DNA of 64,000 nucleotides from YC2-FULL-38-9 sp964629635 (GCA_964629635.1 CAZVQS010000002.1:496001-560000); one strand, 5' to 3'. Positions 36,190 to 44,609 are shown, counted from the stretch's first letter. The notes: a model not told the origin generated them from the letters alone. Numbers and translations are program-made.

Positions 36190-36489
36190 ATGAAAATCCA
36201 GGTACTCGGAAGCGGTTGCGCCACATGCAAAAAACTGCATGAAACTGCCCAGAAAGCAGTTCTTGAAATGGGAAGGGACGAGGAGGTCGAATATATAACC
36301 GGAGAAAAGGGAACAAATGCGATTATCGAAATGGGCATCATGCAGTCTCCTGTCCTTGCGGTTGATGGAGTTCCTGTCATGACCGGCTATACTCCCGATA
36401 TCCAGAAAATCCAAAACGCCATCTGCTCTGTCATTCAGGAAAACAAAACACCGGGTAAATGCGGATGCGGAAAGGAGTGCTGCACGTAA
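36190..36489 (+). CDS. Small thioredoxin-like redox protein (MTH895/TM0996 type)
   Basis: A 99-residue protein with the redox motif GSGCATCKKLHE (residues 8-19), cis-Pro region MQSPVLAVDG, and a C-terminal Cys cluster KCGCGKECCT. Proteins of this type are often encoded beside ArsR and DUF318 permeases and are thought to reduce or carry metalloids. Five bases separate it from arsR and its stop overlaps the permease start. The extra C-terminal Cys could bind the metalloid; that is inference. Confidence 0.9.
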   Translation: MKIQVLGSGCATCKKLHETAQKAVLEMGRDEEVEYITGEKGTNAIIEMGIMQSPVLAVDGVPVMTGYTPDIQKIQNAICSVIQENKTPGKCGCGKECCT

Positions 36490-37466
36490 TGGATATTTTT
36501 CGCCCCGTTCAGCTTGCGGCAGATACGGTGACATACCGGTTGCTTCAAATACCCCCCCATTCATATCTTGGCGATTCGGTGAATTTCTTCATCTACGACA
36601 CGATCAAGATAGGCCTTATGCTCGTATTTATCAACTTTGTCATGGCGGCAGTGCGATTTTATTTTCCCATGGAAAAAGCGAGGGACATCCTGACGAAACG
36701 GAAGTGGTTCGGATTAGACTACCTTCTGGCGGCCTTGCTTGGCGTCGTCACGCCGTTTTGCTCCTGTTCGTCGATACCGTTATTCATCGGATTCATCGGT
36801 GCCGGCATACCGCTTGGCGTGACATTCGCGTTCCTCATCAGTTCTCCGCTCGTGAACGAATCGTCGCTCTATCTGTTTCCCGCAATGTTCGGCATGAAGA
36901 TAACACTTCTGTACAACGCCGCCGGTATTGCCATATCGATGTTGGGGGGATTAATCATCCAGAAATCCGGACTTGAAAAATACGTGAAAACAGACCTTCT
37001 CGCATCCAAAACAAAACGCCGGATTTTGCACGGGTACGGAGGAAAAGCGCTTCCGGTAAAAGAATTGCTGAAGTATTTCTGGAACGACGGAATGAATATC
37101 ACCCGAAACGTCTTTCCGTACGTAGTGGCGGGCGTCGGAATCGGCGCGCTCATCCACGGCTTCATTCCCTCAACCCTTGTTGAAGGATACCTCTCGACAC
37201 GTTCATGGTGGGCGGTTCCCCTTGCCGCGGTCCTCGGAGCGCCTCTTTACGCAAATTCAGTAGGCGTTGTACCGGTCATGGAAGCGCTTGTGAAAAAGGG
37301 AGTGCCATTGGGCACCGCATTGGCATTTATGACTTCGATCGTAACCGTATCCATACCCGAAATCATGATTCTCAGGAAGGTTATGAAATGGCAGCTTCTC
37401 GCGGCTTTCATAACCATTACGCTATCCGGCGCTATAACTGTCGGATATTTGTTCAACGCTCTGTGA
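36489..37466 (+). CDS. ArsP-type permease (DUF318)
   Basis: A 325-residue protein with about eight membrane segments. TPFCSCSSIPLFIGFIGAGI (residues about 85-104) is the hallmark Cys motif of the ArsP/YraQ family, followed by SSPLVNESSLYLF; the second half has GAPLYANSVGVVPVM. ArsP exports trivalent organoarsenicals, others in the family are less defined. Its ATG shares one base with the thioredoxin stop, so it is co-translated. Confidence 0.9.
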   Translation: MDIFRPVQLAADTVTYRLLQIPPHSYLGDSVNFFIYDTIKIGLMLVFINFVMAAVRFYFPMEKARDILTKRKWFGLDYLLAALLGVVTPFCSCSSIPLFIGFIGAGIPLGVTFAFLISSPLVNESSLYLFPAMFGMKITLLYNAAGIAISMLGGLIIQKSGLEKYVKTDLLASKTKRRILHGYGGKALPVKELLKYFWNDGMNITRNVFPYVVAGVGIGALIHGFIPSTLVEGYLSTRSWWAVPLAAVLGAPLYANSVGVVPVMEALVKKGVPLGTALAFMTSIVTVSIPEIMILRKVMKWQLLAAFITITLSGAITVGYLFNAL

Positions 37467-37484
37467 GCTTGGTATAATTTTCCC

Positions 37485-37751
37485 ATGGACAAATTAAGCA
37501 TTCTTGAAAAGAGGATTGAAGAAATCGAGAAACGGAACAAAAAGGTCGAAACGGACAAGGCATGGGAAACTTCATGGGTGCGGAGACTCCTTCTCATTTT
37601 CTTCACTTATGCGGCGATCGCATTCTATATGAAATTCGTCCTCAAGACTGACCCGTGGTTTAACGCAATCATCCCTTCCCTCGGCTTTTACCTTTCAACT
37701 TTATCTCTCCCGTTTTTCAGGAAGCTGTGGGAGAAAAAATTCCATCATTAG
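37485..37751 (+). CDS. Small membrane protein with N-terminal coiled coil
   Basis: An 88-residue protein: a charged helix (residues 1-30, heptad-like LEKRIEEIEKRNKKV), then two membrane segments (about 33-50 and 60-78). Similar short proteins are widespread in CPR genomes to my recollection. Function unknown. It follows the ArsP gene by 18 bases and carries its own TATAAT about ten bases before the ATG. Confidence 0.65.
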   Translation: MDKLSILEKRIEEIEKRNKKVETDKAWETSWVRRLLLIFFTYAAIAFYMKFVLKTDPWFNAIIPSLGFYLSTLSLPFFRKLWEKKFHH

Positions 37752-37767
37752 TGGTAAACATGCCTGC

Positions 37768-37780
37768 AACCTCGGAGGTT
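37768..37780. repeat. 13-base palindrome, copy 1
   Basis: AACCTCGGAGGTT, 17 bases after a stop and just before a TATACT box (37783-37788). The same palindrome (centre base on the other strand) recurs at 54098-54110 and 62354-62366. Confidence 0.6.
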
Positions 37781-37794
37781 GATATACTTTTCGT

Positions 37795-38157
37795 ATGATG
37801 GACTTTTCAGTTATGGTAAAGCTTATGTACGCAGTTCAGGTTCTTCATTCGATCGAAGAACTTTCAAGCGGTTTCCATAAAAAATGGTTCTACCGGAAAC
37901 TGTCCTGGCGATTCTTCCTTACTTTTGAAATACTCCATAATCTGTTCTGGGCGGCGGTAATTTTGACACCGAGCATGCCATACGGAAACCTGCTGATGGC
38001 TGTGTTTGCGCTTCTCATGTTCGCAAACGGCATAGAACATGTCGTATGGTATATGTGGAAGAAATCTTATGTCCCCGGACTGGCGACCGCGCCGCTCCAT
38101 ATTGCTTTGTTCGTTGCATGGTTCATCGCAAATGCGGTGCAAAACGGAGTCAAATAA
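37795..38157 (+). CDS. HXXEE-type four-helix membrane protein
   Basis: A 120-residue protein with four membrane segments. LHSIEEL (residues 17-23) is the name-giving H-x-x-E-E motif, with further helix-borne His and Glu in EILHNLFW, GIEHVVWYMW and APLHIALF, the layout of HXXEE domain proteins. Function unknown, possibly metal-dependent membrane enzymes. TATACT ends six bases before the ATG, and the dispersed palindrome at 37768 sits directly upstream of it. Confidence 0.72.
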   Translation: MMDFSVMVKLMYAVQVLHSIEELSSGFHKKWFYRKLSWRFFLTFEILHNLFWAAVILTPSMPYGNLLMAVFALLMFANGIEHVVWYMWKKSYVPGLATAPLHIALFVAWFIANAVQNGVK

Positions 38158-38283
38158 AAAAACTTCACGTTTTCTCCTGTCCAAACGAGGTATCCGTTAA
38201 CTTCCATCGTTATCATGGAATAATCATGTTGCGGTAACTGTACAGTTCGTCTTGGCAGGAGTGGACGATACCGAAACAGTAAT

Positions 38284-38514
38284 CTATCCGGCTGTCAGGA
38301 AAACCAACACATTTGCAGACGCGCACCTTAGTTGCATAGTCGTCCTCTCAACGGTACTCGGATATCTTGCACGGATACAAAGCAATTGCCATATGCTGAG
38401 CACAATAATCAGGATGCCGGCCAAGCTCCGTCTGAGCAATAGGATATCATCGGTGATCTGAAAAAGCAGGAACGAGACCGTAAACACAACCGCAATAAGC
38501 AAAAGCAGGATCAT
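38284..38514 (-). CDS. Possible small two-helix membrane protein
   Basis: The 460-base stretch 38158-38617 holds one plausible gene on the reverse strand. From the ATG at 38514 (or a TTG at 38550) it gives 76 residues with two hydrophobic segments separated by a charged turn (ITDDILLLRRS). No family recognised, no clear promoter. The rest of the stretch shows nothing I recognise. Confidence 0.4.
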   Translation of the reverse strand: MILLLLIAVVFTVSFLLFQITDDILLLRRSLAGILIIVLSIWQLLCIRARYPSTVERTTMQLRCASANVLVFLTAG

Positions 38515-38617
38515 GCGATTTCGAACATAAACTGATACTGCGGACTTCAAACCTGCACAGGCATATATCGCCCCGGCTCAGATAGAGAATATTCCGACCG
38601 GTTGCTATAATCAAACC

Positions 38618-39445
38618 ATGAAACCCGCGGCGCGCGATCCGATCCTCGACGCAATGCTGAACGCTGCAAAACAAGCCGGCTCCCTTGCAATGGCATACTA
38701 CAATTCCCTGGACAAGCTTGAAATTACGGAAAAAATATCCCATCAGGACCTCGTAACAAACGTGGATACGGAAAGCCAGCAAAGCATCGTTGACACCCTG
38801 TGCCGGGAACTGGAACGGGCCGGTATTCCGAAAAGCGAAATTGGATTCATCGGTGAAGAACAGCTTGCAAGTACCGGAAAATACGTGTTCGTCATCGACC
38901 CGATCGACGGTACCACAAATTTCATTTCGAAAATCGGCAATTTCGCGATCTGCATCGGATGCTTTGTCGACGGTGCGGTCACCTATGGCGTGGTGCATGA
39001 TCCGTTCAGCCGAACAAGCTACCTGACCAAAAAGGGGGAAGGCGCCTGCAAGACTGCAGAGGACCGGAAATATAAACTCAGCATGGCGGCCCGTCCGCTT
39101 CGCGAATGCCTGTTGGCAACATATTTGCATACGAATGCGGAACAAAGACAGCGGGAACTGGATTTCGTCAGCCGCATATTTCCCCATATCAAAGGGGTAA
39201 GGATACTGGGATCGGGATCGATGGATCTGATGAGGCTTGCCGATAATGCCGTTCAGTTGATCATGTATGCCAAAAGCAAAATCTGGGATATCGCCGCGGC
39301 CGGACTAATCGTCCGGGAAAGCGGAGGAGAGCTGTATAACCTAGACGGCAGCAGGCTCCGGTTCGATTTGACAGATCCCGAAAAGGAGTATCCGCTTATC
39401 GCATGCGGAAAGGAAATATCCGGAACAGTCCTGGGCTTTGTTTGA
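38618..39445 (+). CDS. Inositol monophosphatase family phosphatase
   Basis: A 275-residue protein with GEEQ (metal-binding Glu), DPIDGTTNF (residues about 92-100, metal Asp residues) and the C-terminal WDIAAAGLIVRESGG, all intact for the Mg-dependent IMPase/CysQ/FBPase superfamily. Substrate could be inositol phosphate, PAP or a sugar phosphate. An extended -10 (TGCTATAAT, TATAAT at 38606-38611) ends six bases before the ATG. Confidence 0.92.
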   Translation: MKPAARDPILDAMLNAAKQAGSLAMAYYNSLDKLEITEKISHQDLVTNVDTESQQSIVDTLCRELERAGIPKSEIGFIGEEQLASTGKYVFVIDPIDGTTNFISKIGNFAICIGCFVDGAVTYGVVHDPFSRTSYLTKKGEGACKTAEDRKYKLSMAARPLRECLLATYLHTNAEQRQRELDFVSRIFPHIKGVRILGSGSMDLMRLADNAVQLIMYAKSKIWDIAAAGLIVRESGGELYNLDGSRLRFDLTDPEKEYPLIACGKEISGTVLGFV

Positions 39446-39470
39446 TGCTTTTATTAATTATTACTATAAT
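39442..39470 (+). promoter_or_regulatory. Leaderless promoter
   Basis: TTGATG (39442-39447), 17-base spacer, TATAAT (39465-39470), eight bases to the ATG at 39479. Confidence 0.65.
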
Positions 39471-39478
39471 AAACACAT

Positions 39479-39754
39479 ATGGCGGAAAAAACACCGGTTA
39501 ACCCGGTTCAGCCAAAAACACCTCCGGGCGAAAGACTGCGAAACATAGTAAAGGCGCCGCAGCAACCCGCGAAACTCAAGGACCTTCCCCCGCAGGCAGC
39601 GGAAGACCTGCTCCAATCCGTTGGATTCCCTCCGGGAAACGGCAGGGTTGCGCAAGGCGGATGGTCGGGAGAAACCAAGGTTGCCAAAAGGGACCTTGAA
39701 CAACTGCTCATGGATGCGGCTGCCGAAGCGGAAGCGCAGCAGGGAGGGAAATAA
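39479..39754 (+). CDS. Small Pro/Gln-rich uncharacterised protein
   Basis: A 91-residue soluble protein, disordered-looking N-terminus (Pro, Gln, Lys) and an Ala/Glu-rich helical end. No Cys or membrane segment. Family unknown. It has a good leaderless promoter, so it is likely expressed. Confidence 0.55.
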   Translation: MAEKTPVNPVQPKTPPGERLRNIVKAPQQPAKLKDLPPQAAEDLLQSVGFPPGNGRVAQGGWSGETKVAKRDLEQLLMDAAAEAEAQQGGK

Positions 39755-39762
39755 CAGGCGGT

Positions 39763-40017
39763 TTATTTCTTCAGAAGCGCCTCCATATCGGGGGCAAGGT
39801 TCTCCATCCGTTCCTTTATGAAATCCAATGCGTCTTCGACACCTCTGTTGTACAGGGATGGGGCAAGGGTTTCCAGCATGAAATCCAAAAACTTTTCAGC
39901 GGCAACTACCCCGATTTCCTCATCCCGTTCGCTTGCAAAATACCCGATGATTTCCTGAATAACCGCCCGCCGTTTTTCCTGCGAAATCAGATCAAAACTC
40001 TTTGCGACTTTTGCCAT
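39763..40017 (-). CDS. DUF2164 family protein
   Basis: An 84-residue protein matching the short DUF2164 pattern: ISQEKRRAVIQEIIGYFASERDEEIG, AAEKFLDFMLE, LYNRGVEDALDFIKERM (ranges about 11-36, 40-50, 55-72). Function unknown. TATAAT ends six bases before the ATG at 40017. It is convergent with the preceding gene. Confidence 0.75.
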   Translation of the reverse strand: MAKVAKSFDLISQEKRRAVIQEIIGYFASERDEEIGVVAAEKFLDFMLETLAPSLYNRGVEDALDFIKERMENLAPDMEALLKK

Positions 40018-40085
40018 ATGACTCCATTATACCTTGCGGTCCTGGGGAGTGAACGGGAGAGTCAAGCAGCAATTATCTTATAGTA

Positions 40086-40133
40086 TTGAAAATGTATCCC
40101 CTTTGTGCTATAATATACATATTGGATATGTAT
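40086..40133 (+). promoter_or_regulatory. Strong promoter with palindrome at the transcript start
   Basis: TTGAAA (40086-40091), exact 17-base spacer, TATAAT (40109-40114). Right after it, ATACATAT-TGG-ATATGTAT (40115-40133) is a perfect 8-bp inverted repeat spanning the predicted start of transcription. The leader to the ATG at 40158 is about 37 bases. Confidence 0.65.
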
Positions 40134-40157
40134 AAATATTTCTCAAAAACTTAACTA

Positions 40158-40574
40158 ATGGAACTAATTTCCATATTTCGGAGCAATCCCATAACCGGCG
40201 GTCTCGCCCTGCAAACTGTTTCAGAACTATGGTACAGGGGAGCCTCCGAACATAATTTGGGCATGATTGCTCTTGATACCGTTTCAGCCTTAGGTGTTGC
40301 CGGTGTTGCGCTTGCCGGACTGCCCGAACTTGGAATCAATCCAACAAACGAACTTCTCCTGTATGCCGGCGCTATCGGCTTCAACCTTCCTACCGTCGTC
40401 AGTGTTTTAACAGGTAATGAACGCTTCCAAGATACTTCATTTATGTTGGGTGCCGCGGGAGCAGGTCTGGGCCTGGCTGTTGACGCACTTCATGTCCCCA
40501 TCAATGCAAACGCACTCGCTAAAACGATACTGAACAGTATCGGTAACCTGGGAAGAATGATCCAAAGTCTGTAA
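40158..40574 (+). CDS. Uncharacterised hydrophobic protein
   Basis: A 138-residue protein rich in Gly, Ala and Leu with about four weakly hydrophobic segments, no Cys and few charges. Family not recognised. Its promoter is one of the best in the window and carries a palindromic site, suggesting regulated, possibly high expression. Confidence 0.55.
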   Translation: MELISIFRSNPITGGLALQTVSELWYRGASEHNLGMIALDTVSALGVAGVALAGLPELGINPTNELLLYAGAIGFNLPTVVSVLTGNERFQDTSFMLGAAGAGLGLAVDALHVPINANALAKTILNSIGNLGRMIQSL

Positions 40575-40688
40575 ACCCGGACCACCTTAATCTCCACTTA
40601 TCGAATTAAAACGTTTGCCGTTTGATGTAAACTGATGGTTGAAAGGATAAATAGAAAAGAATTTTCGTTTATCAACATTTATATATTA

Positions 40689-41162
40689 ATGACAGATACA
40701 AACGCTTTGATTCAATTCCTCCTTGACGCGAACCGGGCCGGGTACGCTGCGGGCGTTGAAAAACAGTGGGTTAAGGAAAAGGACGGTTCAACCACCATCA
40801 CGTATGAATCCGGAGAATGGAAGTCACACGACAATTTTTTCGGCGGCGAGCCGTACGGGGGACGGATCATCGTCTTTTTCCGGGACAAACCCTGCTGGAT
40901 GATGGTGTACTTCGGATCGGTCGAAAAAGAGGTTGACCCCAACGCCATCTACCCCATATTGCGAGGCGCTCTGAAGCGGATGCCCGAAGAGGCGCCTTTC
41001 AGGGGACCGCGCCAGTTCCGGGAAGGGGAATACGAATACCGGAACGACTGGAATGGAACTGTCGAGTCCTACTCGGGTGAAGAACGCATTATGTGTAACG
41101 GCGCTATCGTTTACCAGGCGCATTACCGGGGAGGATCCGTTGACCGGAGAAGGGGAGTTTAA
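40689..41162 (+). CDS. DUF5680 domain protein
   Basis: A 157-residue soluble protein starting at MTDTNALIQF (40689). FLLDANRAGYAAG, FFGGEPYGGRIIVFFRDKPCWMMVYFG, LKRMPEEAPFRGPRQFREGEYEYRN and YQAHYRGGSV match DUF5680, seen also as the effector half of some XRE-type regulators. Here it is stand-alone. Role unknown; a small-molecule or protein-binding role is only a guess. Confidence 0.78.
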   Translation: MTDTNALIQFLLDANRAGYAAGVEKQWVKEKDGSTTITYESGEWKSHDNFFGGEPYGGRIIVFFRDKPCWMMVYFGSVEKEVDPNAIYPILRGALKRMPEEAPFRGPRQFREGEYEYRNDWNGTVESYSGEERIMCNGAIVYQAHYRGGSVDRRRGV

Positions 41163-41224
41163 CTCCTATAGCGCTTGAGGGTACCCTCATGATTTAAGCG
41201 TTGGTATAATAAGCAATCTGTCAT

Positions 41225-42124
41225 ATGAAAGGAAACAAAACTCTCGTCGGGTTCGCCAGCCTGCTTTCCGCGACATTCATTTACGGTTTTTTCGGAGTAC
41301 TTGCCCGCGTAATCGGACTCAACTTGCCGCTTTTTTACCAGAGCTGGGTACGCAACCTTTTCCAAATGTTCATACTGGGAGCGCTTGTCCTGACGATGCG
41401 CAAATGGGTACCTGTCAAAAAGAAGGATGTGAAATGGCTTCTGTTGCGTACAGCAGGGGGACTGGTGGGATTCTTCGGAAGTTTCATTGCGTTTTTGTAT
41501 ATACCCTTCGGTACGACCTATTTCGTGTTTTATGCCGGCTCGACCATAGGGGGATACATCCTGGGAAATATCCTCTTCCATGAAAAATTCACTCTGAAAA
41601 AAATCATCAGCTTGGGCTTGTCCGTCGTGGGACTTTTGTTCATATACTCCGTCAGCTTCGACATGGACAAATCGGTATACGTCCTTGCGGCGCTTCTGTC
41701 CGGATTCGGCACTTCCGTATGGAATACATTTTCGAAAAAAATATCCGACGCCTATTCCGCACTCCAACTCAACCTGGTCGATACCGTGCTTACGTTCGCC
41801 GCAACTCTATCCCTGTCGCTCATATTGAAGGAGTCATGGGTCGCGCCAGAATTTTCCTTCATATGGCTCGCAATGATTCTGTTTGCCGTCATGTTCATCA
41901 TGACCGGCCAGCTGATGGTCTACGGTTTCAGCCGGCTGGACGTACATCTGGCAAGCCTCATCATGCTTACGGAAATCCTGTTCGGAGTCATTTTCGGATA
42001 CGTATTTTTCCGGGAATCCGTAACTCCTATGACTCTCGTGGGAGGACTACTGATCATATCTGCAATCGTACTGCCGGAACTGAGAACGAAAAAAAAGCCG
42101 CAACCATTACGGCGCATCAAATAA
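41225..42124 (+). CDS. EamA/DMT family transporter
   Basis: A 299-residue protein with ten membrane segments in two EamA repeats, ending in a basic cytoplasmic tail. The second repeat has VYGFSRLDVHLASLIMLTEILFGVIFGYVFFRE, typical of the family (about residues 235-268). Substrate unknown. An extended -10 TTGGTATAAT lies 14 bases before the ATG. Confidence 0.87.
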   Translation: MKGNKTLVGFASLLSATFIYGFFGVLARVIGLNLPLFYQSWVRNLFQMFILGALVLTMRKWVPVKKKDVKWLLLRTAGGLVGFFGSFIAFLYIPFGTTYFVFYAGSTIGGYILGNILFHEKFTLKKIISLGLSVVGLLFIYSVSFDMDKSVYVLAALLSGFGTSVWNTFSKKISDAYSALQLNLVDTVLTFAATLSLSLILKESWVAPEFSFIWLAMILFAVMFIMTGQLMVYGFSRLDVHLASLIMLTEILFGVIFGYVFFRESVTPMTLVGGLLIISAIVLPELRTKKKPQPLRRIK

Positions 42125-42148
42125 AAAACCATCGGTTACAATATAGAC

Positions 42149-42487
42149 ATGGCCACCACCCGGGAAACGATCCGGTTTTTTCTCGAAAAGCTCGGTCATG
42201 AACCCCGCTTCAGCGCACACTCCATGTTCGGGGAATACGCCCTTTACGCCGACAGCAAAACAGTCGCTTTGGTTTGCGACAATCTGCTGTATGTAAAGAT
42301 CTGCCCGGCAAGCAAGCCGCTTGAGAAAATCTGCGAAACCGATGCGCCGTATCCGGGGGCCCGGGACCATTATGTGATAGACGACGAAATGGCATCCCGT
42401 ATCCCCGAACTTCCGGAAATACTTTTTGCCATCTCCGCATCCCTTCCCGCAAAGAAAAAACGCGCGGGAAACAAGTCAAAACCTTAA
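42149..42487 (+). CDS. TfoX N-terminal domain protein 1
   Basis: A 112-residue protein matching the TfoX_N fold: RFSAHSMFGEYALYADSKTVALVCDNLLYVK (residues about 20-50) and HYVIDDEM, ending in a Lys-rich tail. The C-terminal TfoX domain of competence regulators is absent; stand-alone TfoX_N proteins are common and of unknown role. TACAAT ends six bases before the ATG. A diverged copy is at 44105. Confidence 0.8.
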   Translation: MATTRETIRFFLEKLGHEPRFSAHSMFGEYALYADSKTVALVCDNLLYVKICPASKPLEKICETDAPYPGARDHYVIDDEMASRIPELPEILFAISASLPAKKKRAGNKSKP

Positions 42488-42573
42488 TCCCGCAACCGGA
42501 TACGATCTTGATCACAGAGCCTCACAATAGTATAATTAATGAACCTCCCTTGATAAGAGGAGTATGGCTTTTT

Positions 42574-43149
42574 ATGTTTACCCGATTCCATAGAGAAAAT
42601 GCTGTTTCCGCCCCGGTATCAAACCGGGAACTGAAACCCCCGCTTCACCTTTCGCTCTACGAACAGACCTTCAACGGCCCCGTTGAATTTCCTGACGGAG
42701 GACCGATCTGTCTGTGGGATTTCGGATGCGGTCCCGGGACAACCGTTGCCGCACTCCAAGACAACTATCCGGAAATGAGTATCGTGGGGGTGGACCGGAA
42801 CAGATACCCGCTAGTCTCAAGTCCCATACCGATCATCCATGAGCGCATGGAAGACATCGATGCGGTTGTTTCACACGCCCAGGCGCTTGGTGCTTATCCG
42901 CCGGATATCATAACCGCGCGCAATTCTCTTTATTATTATCTTGAACGGGGAGTGAATGCGGACAGACTGTTTGACGGTATCGCGGGACTCCTGAATGAAC
43001 TGAACGGTTCGAAATTCCTCATATTTGACAATATGCAGGACCGCACCTATAAACATTATGAAATGCTTGCCGAAACGCAAGGACTGCGTCATGTAACTCT
43101 TCCTGCCTTCGGTACGTCACGGGTCCGTTATCTTAAAATCACTTCATAA
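42574..43149 (+). CDS. Class I SAM-dependent methyltransferase
   Basis: A 191-residue protein starting at MFTRFHREN (42574). WDFGCGPGTTVAAL is the SAM-binding motif I, VGVDRNRYPLV motif post-I, and DIITARNSLYYY motif IV. The downstream part is short, so the substrate domain is minimal. Substrate unknown. Monocistronic. Confidence 0.78.
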   Translation: MFTRFHRENAVSAPVSNRELKPPLHLSLYEQTFNGPVEFPDGGPICLWDFGCGPGTTVAALQDNYPEMSIVGVDRNRYPLVSSPIPIIHERMEDIDAVVSHAQALGAYPPDIITARNSLYYYLERGVNADRLFDGIAGLLNELNGSKFLIFDNMQDRTYKHYEMLAETQGLRHVTLPAFGTSRVRYLKITS

Positions 43150-43177
43150 CCCTCATTTGCCTCTGTATATGCTCCGA

Positions 43178-43206
43178 TTGACACAATTTGCCCGGTTTAT
43201 TATTAT
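43178..43206 (+). promoter_or_regulatory. Near-consensus leaderless promoter
   Basis: TTGACA (43178-43183), 17-base spacer, TATTAT (43201-43206), six bases to the ATG at 43213. Confidence 0.72.
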
Positions 43207-43212
43207 AGTGCT

Positions 43213-44079
43213 ATGACAGAACCTATAGCACCACAACCAACTCCCGAACAGCCCCAATCCCCGAAAGGCGAACTTCCTGTTTTAAAAAACGTGCTTGCAA
43301 AAGGCCCCGAAACGTTCGCGCTTCCAGGTGAGCGTGCCGGCCTGAGGGAACCGAATCCCAAAAATCCTGCGGAAATACAACGGTTCATGACTATCGAGAA
43401 CGGACCCGCAATGAACGAAGTGAATGAAACAGCGGAAGACGCGATCACCCTCGATGAAATGCCCGGATGGCTTGAAAGTCTTGCTGCCCGGCCCCATGTG
43501 ACCATGAAGGCAATAACCGCCGATGCCGGTGAATACCCAACCCCGGAACATGCGGTACAAGGGTGGCTGCGCATAGACCAGGGGACTCCGGTTGAAGGAC
43601 AGGACATTTCCATGGAACGGGAACGGTTCCAGCGCATTTCCGGAAGGCAAATGGGCGAAAACGAACTTGATCCGTGCGAGATCACCCTTGCACCGATGCC
43701 TGACGGTCCAGCCGGACTTATGTCTTCGGCGCTCTTTACCGGCGTATCGCTGATTCAGGAACGCGACCGGTCTGTCCCGGGCGAACATCCCCCGAGAACC
43801 GTTCTCGTTTTCCAGGAACCGCCGACTCCGGAAACGCAGGAATCTTTTGATGCGCTGGCCGCATGCGGATTTGAGCAAAAAACCGGGGACCTGGTACGGT
43901 ACGATCCCGAAGACGGCGGCGATCCGGATACGCACATGTATGTTTTGAACTGGCAGAAATTCGAGGCCATAGCACAGAAAAAGCAAGCCGCAGCCGCACA
44001 AAAGGAAGCAGCTACACAGGAGGACGGTTTAACTCAGGCACGCAATACGATAAGCGGATTGACAAACGATATAAAATAA
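43213..44079 (+). CDS. Uncharacterised Pro/Glu-rich protein (288 residues)
   Basis: A soluble protein with a disordered N-terminus (PQPTPEQPQSPKGE), a central part with DPCEITLAPMPDGPAGL and VFQEPPTPETQESFDALAACG, and a coiled-coil-like Ala/Gln/Lys end. No signal peptide. Family unknown. The near-consensus promoter suggests strong expression. Confidence 0.6.
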   Translation: MTEPIAPQPTPEQPQSPKGELPVLKNVLAKGPETFALPGERAGLREPNPKNPAEIQRFMTIENGPAMNEVNETAEDAITLDEMPGWLESLAARPHVTMKAITADAGEYPTPEHAVQGWLRIDQGTPVEGQDISMERERFQRISGRQMGENELDPCEITLAPMPDGPAGLMSSALFTGVSLIQERDRSVPGEHPPRTVLVFQEPPTPETQESFDALAACGFEQKTGDLVRYDPEDGGDPDTHMYVLNWQKFEAIAQKKQAAAAQKEAATQEDGLTQARNTISGLTNDIK

Positions 44080-44104
44080 CGCGGGAAAAGCTTATACTAC
44101 GGGT

Positions 44105-44410
44105 ATGGCAAACTCAAAAGATACCGTTTCATATATCCTGTCCAGGTTGGGCAACTCGACCCGGATCACGACGCGCATTGATCGCGGCGAATGCCATATA
44201 CTGGCCGACGGCATGGACGCTGCCGTTATCTCGGATGACCTTCTGTATATACCGGTGCGCAGGGAAAGCGCCGCGCTTGAACCGCTCTGCGAAAAGGACG
44301 TGCCGTTTCTGGGAGCCGATATGCATTATGTCATCAGTGAAGACCAGGTCGCACGTATGCCAAACCTTTCCAAAATTCTTTTTGCCATAGCACGTTCAGG
44401 TTCCCGCTGA
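44105..44410 (+). CDS. TfoX N-terminal domain protein 2
   Basis: A 101-residue paralogue of the protein at 42149: same positions of ADGMDAAVISDDLLYIPV, HYVISEDQVARMPNLSKILFAIA. It lacks the conserved MFG of the first copy (RIDRGECHI instead), so the binding face differs. TATACT ends six bases before the ATG. Function unknown. Confidence 0.72.
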   Translation: MANSKDTVSYILSRLGNSTRITTRIDRGECHILADGMDAAVISDDLLYIPVRRESAALEPLCEKDVPFLGADMHYVISEDQVARMPNLSKILFAIARSGSR

Positions 44411-44474
44411 GCGATCCGATTGCTATTGCCCTTCATACCTGTTAGTGTTAGTCATTACCCGTTCGTCCCTATTT

Positions 44475-44570
44475 ATGATTAAAAGAAAAGCAACCTCCAG
44501 AAAATCGCGTTCCATCCTCAGAAAAAAAATACACGGAGCAGTCAGAAAACTGAAAAGAAAATCAAGATAA
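44475..44570 (+). CDS. Very basic 31-residue protein
   Basis: A short ORF, ATG at 44475, in which 15 of 31 residues are Lys or Arg plus one His, with Ser/Thr and few hydrophobics. It begins MIKRKATSRKSRSILRKKI. Such composition fits a nucleic-acid-binding peptide or a small ribosome-associated protein, but no family is recognised. It could be chance in an A-rich stretch. Confidence 0.4.
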   Translation: MIKRKATSRKSRSILRKKIHGAVRKLKRKSR

Positions 44571-44577
44571 TCCGATC

Positions 44578-44609
44578 TTGCACATTTCCCATATGAAATG
44601 TGGTAATAT
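44578..44609 (+). promoter_or_regulatory. RRM gene promoter with inverted repeat
   Basis: An extended -10, TGGTAATAT (TAATAT at 44604-44609), lies behind a perfect inverted repeat CACATTTC-CCATAT-GAAATGTG (44581-44602). A TTGCAC at 44578-44583 is a possible -35 with an overlong spacer. The transcript would have a leader of about 105 bases. Confidence 0.5.

Noticed and set aside
38447..39187. 246-residue ORF on the reverse strand
   Set aside because: Antisense to the inositol monophosphatase gene, whose metal-binding motifs are intact.
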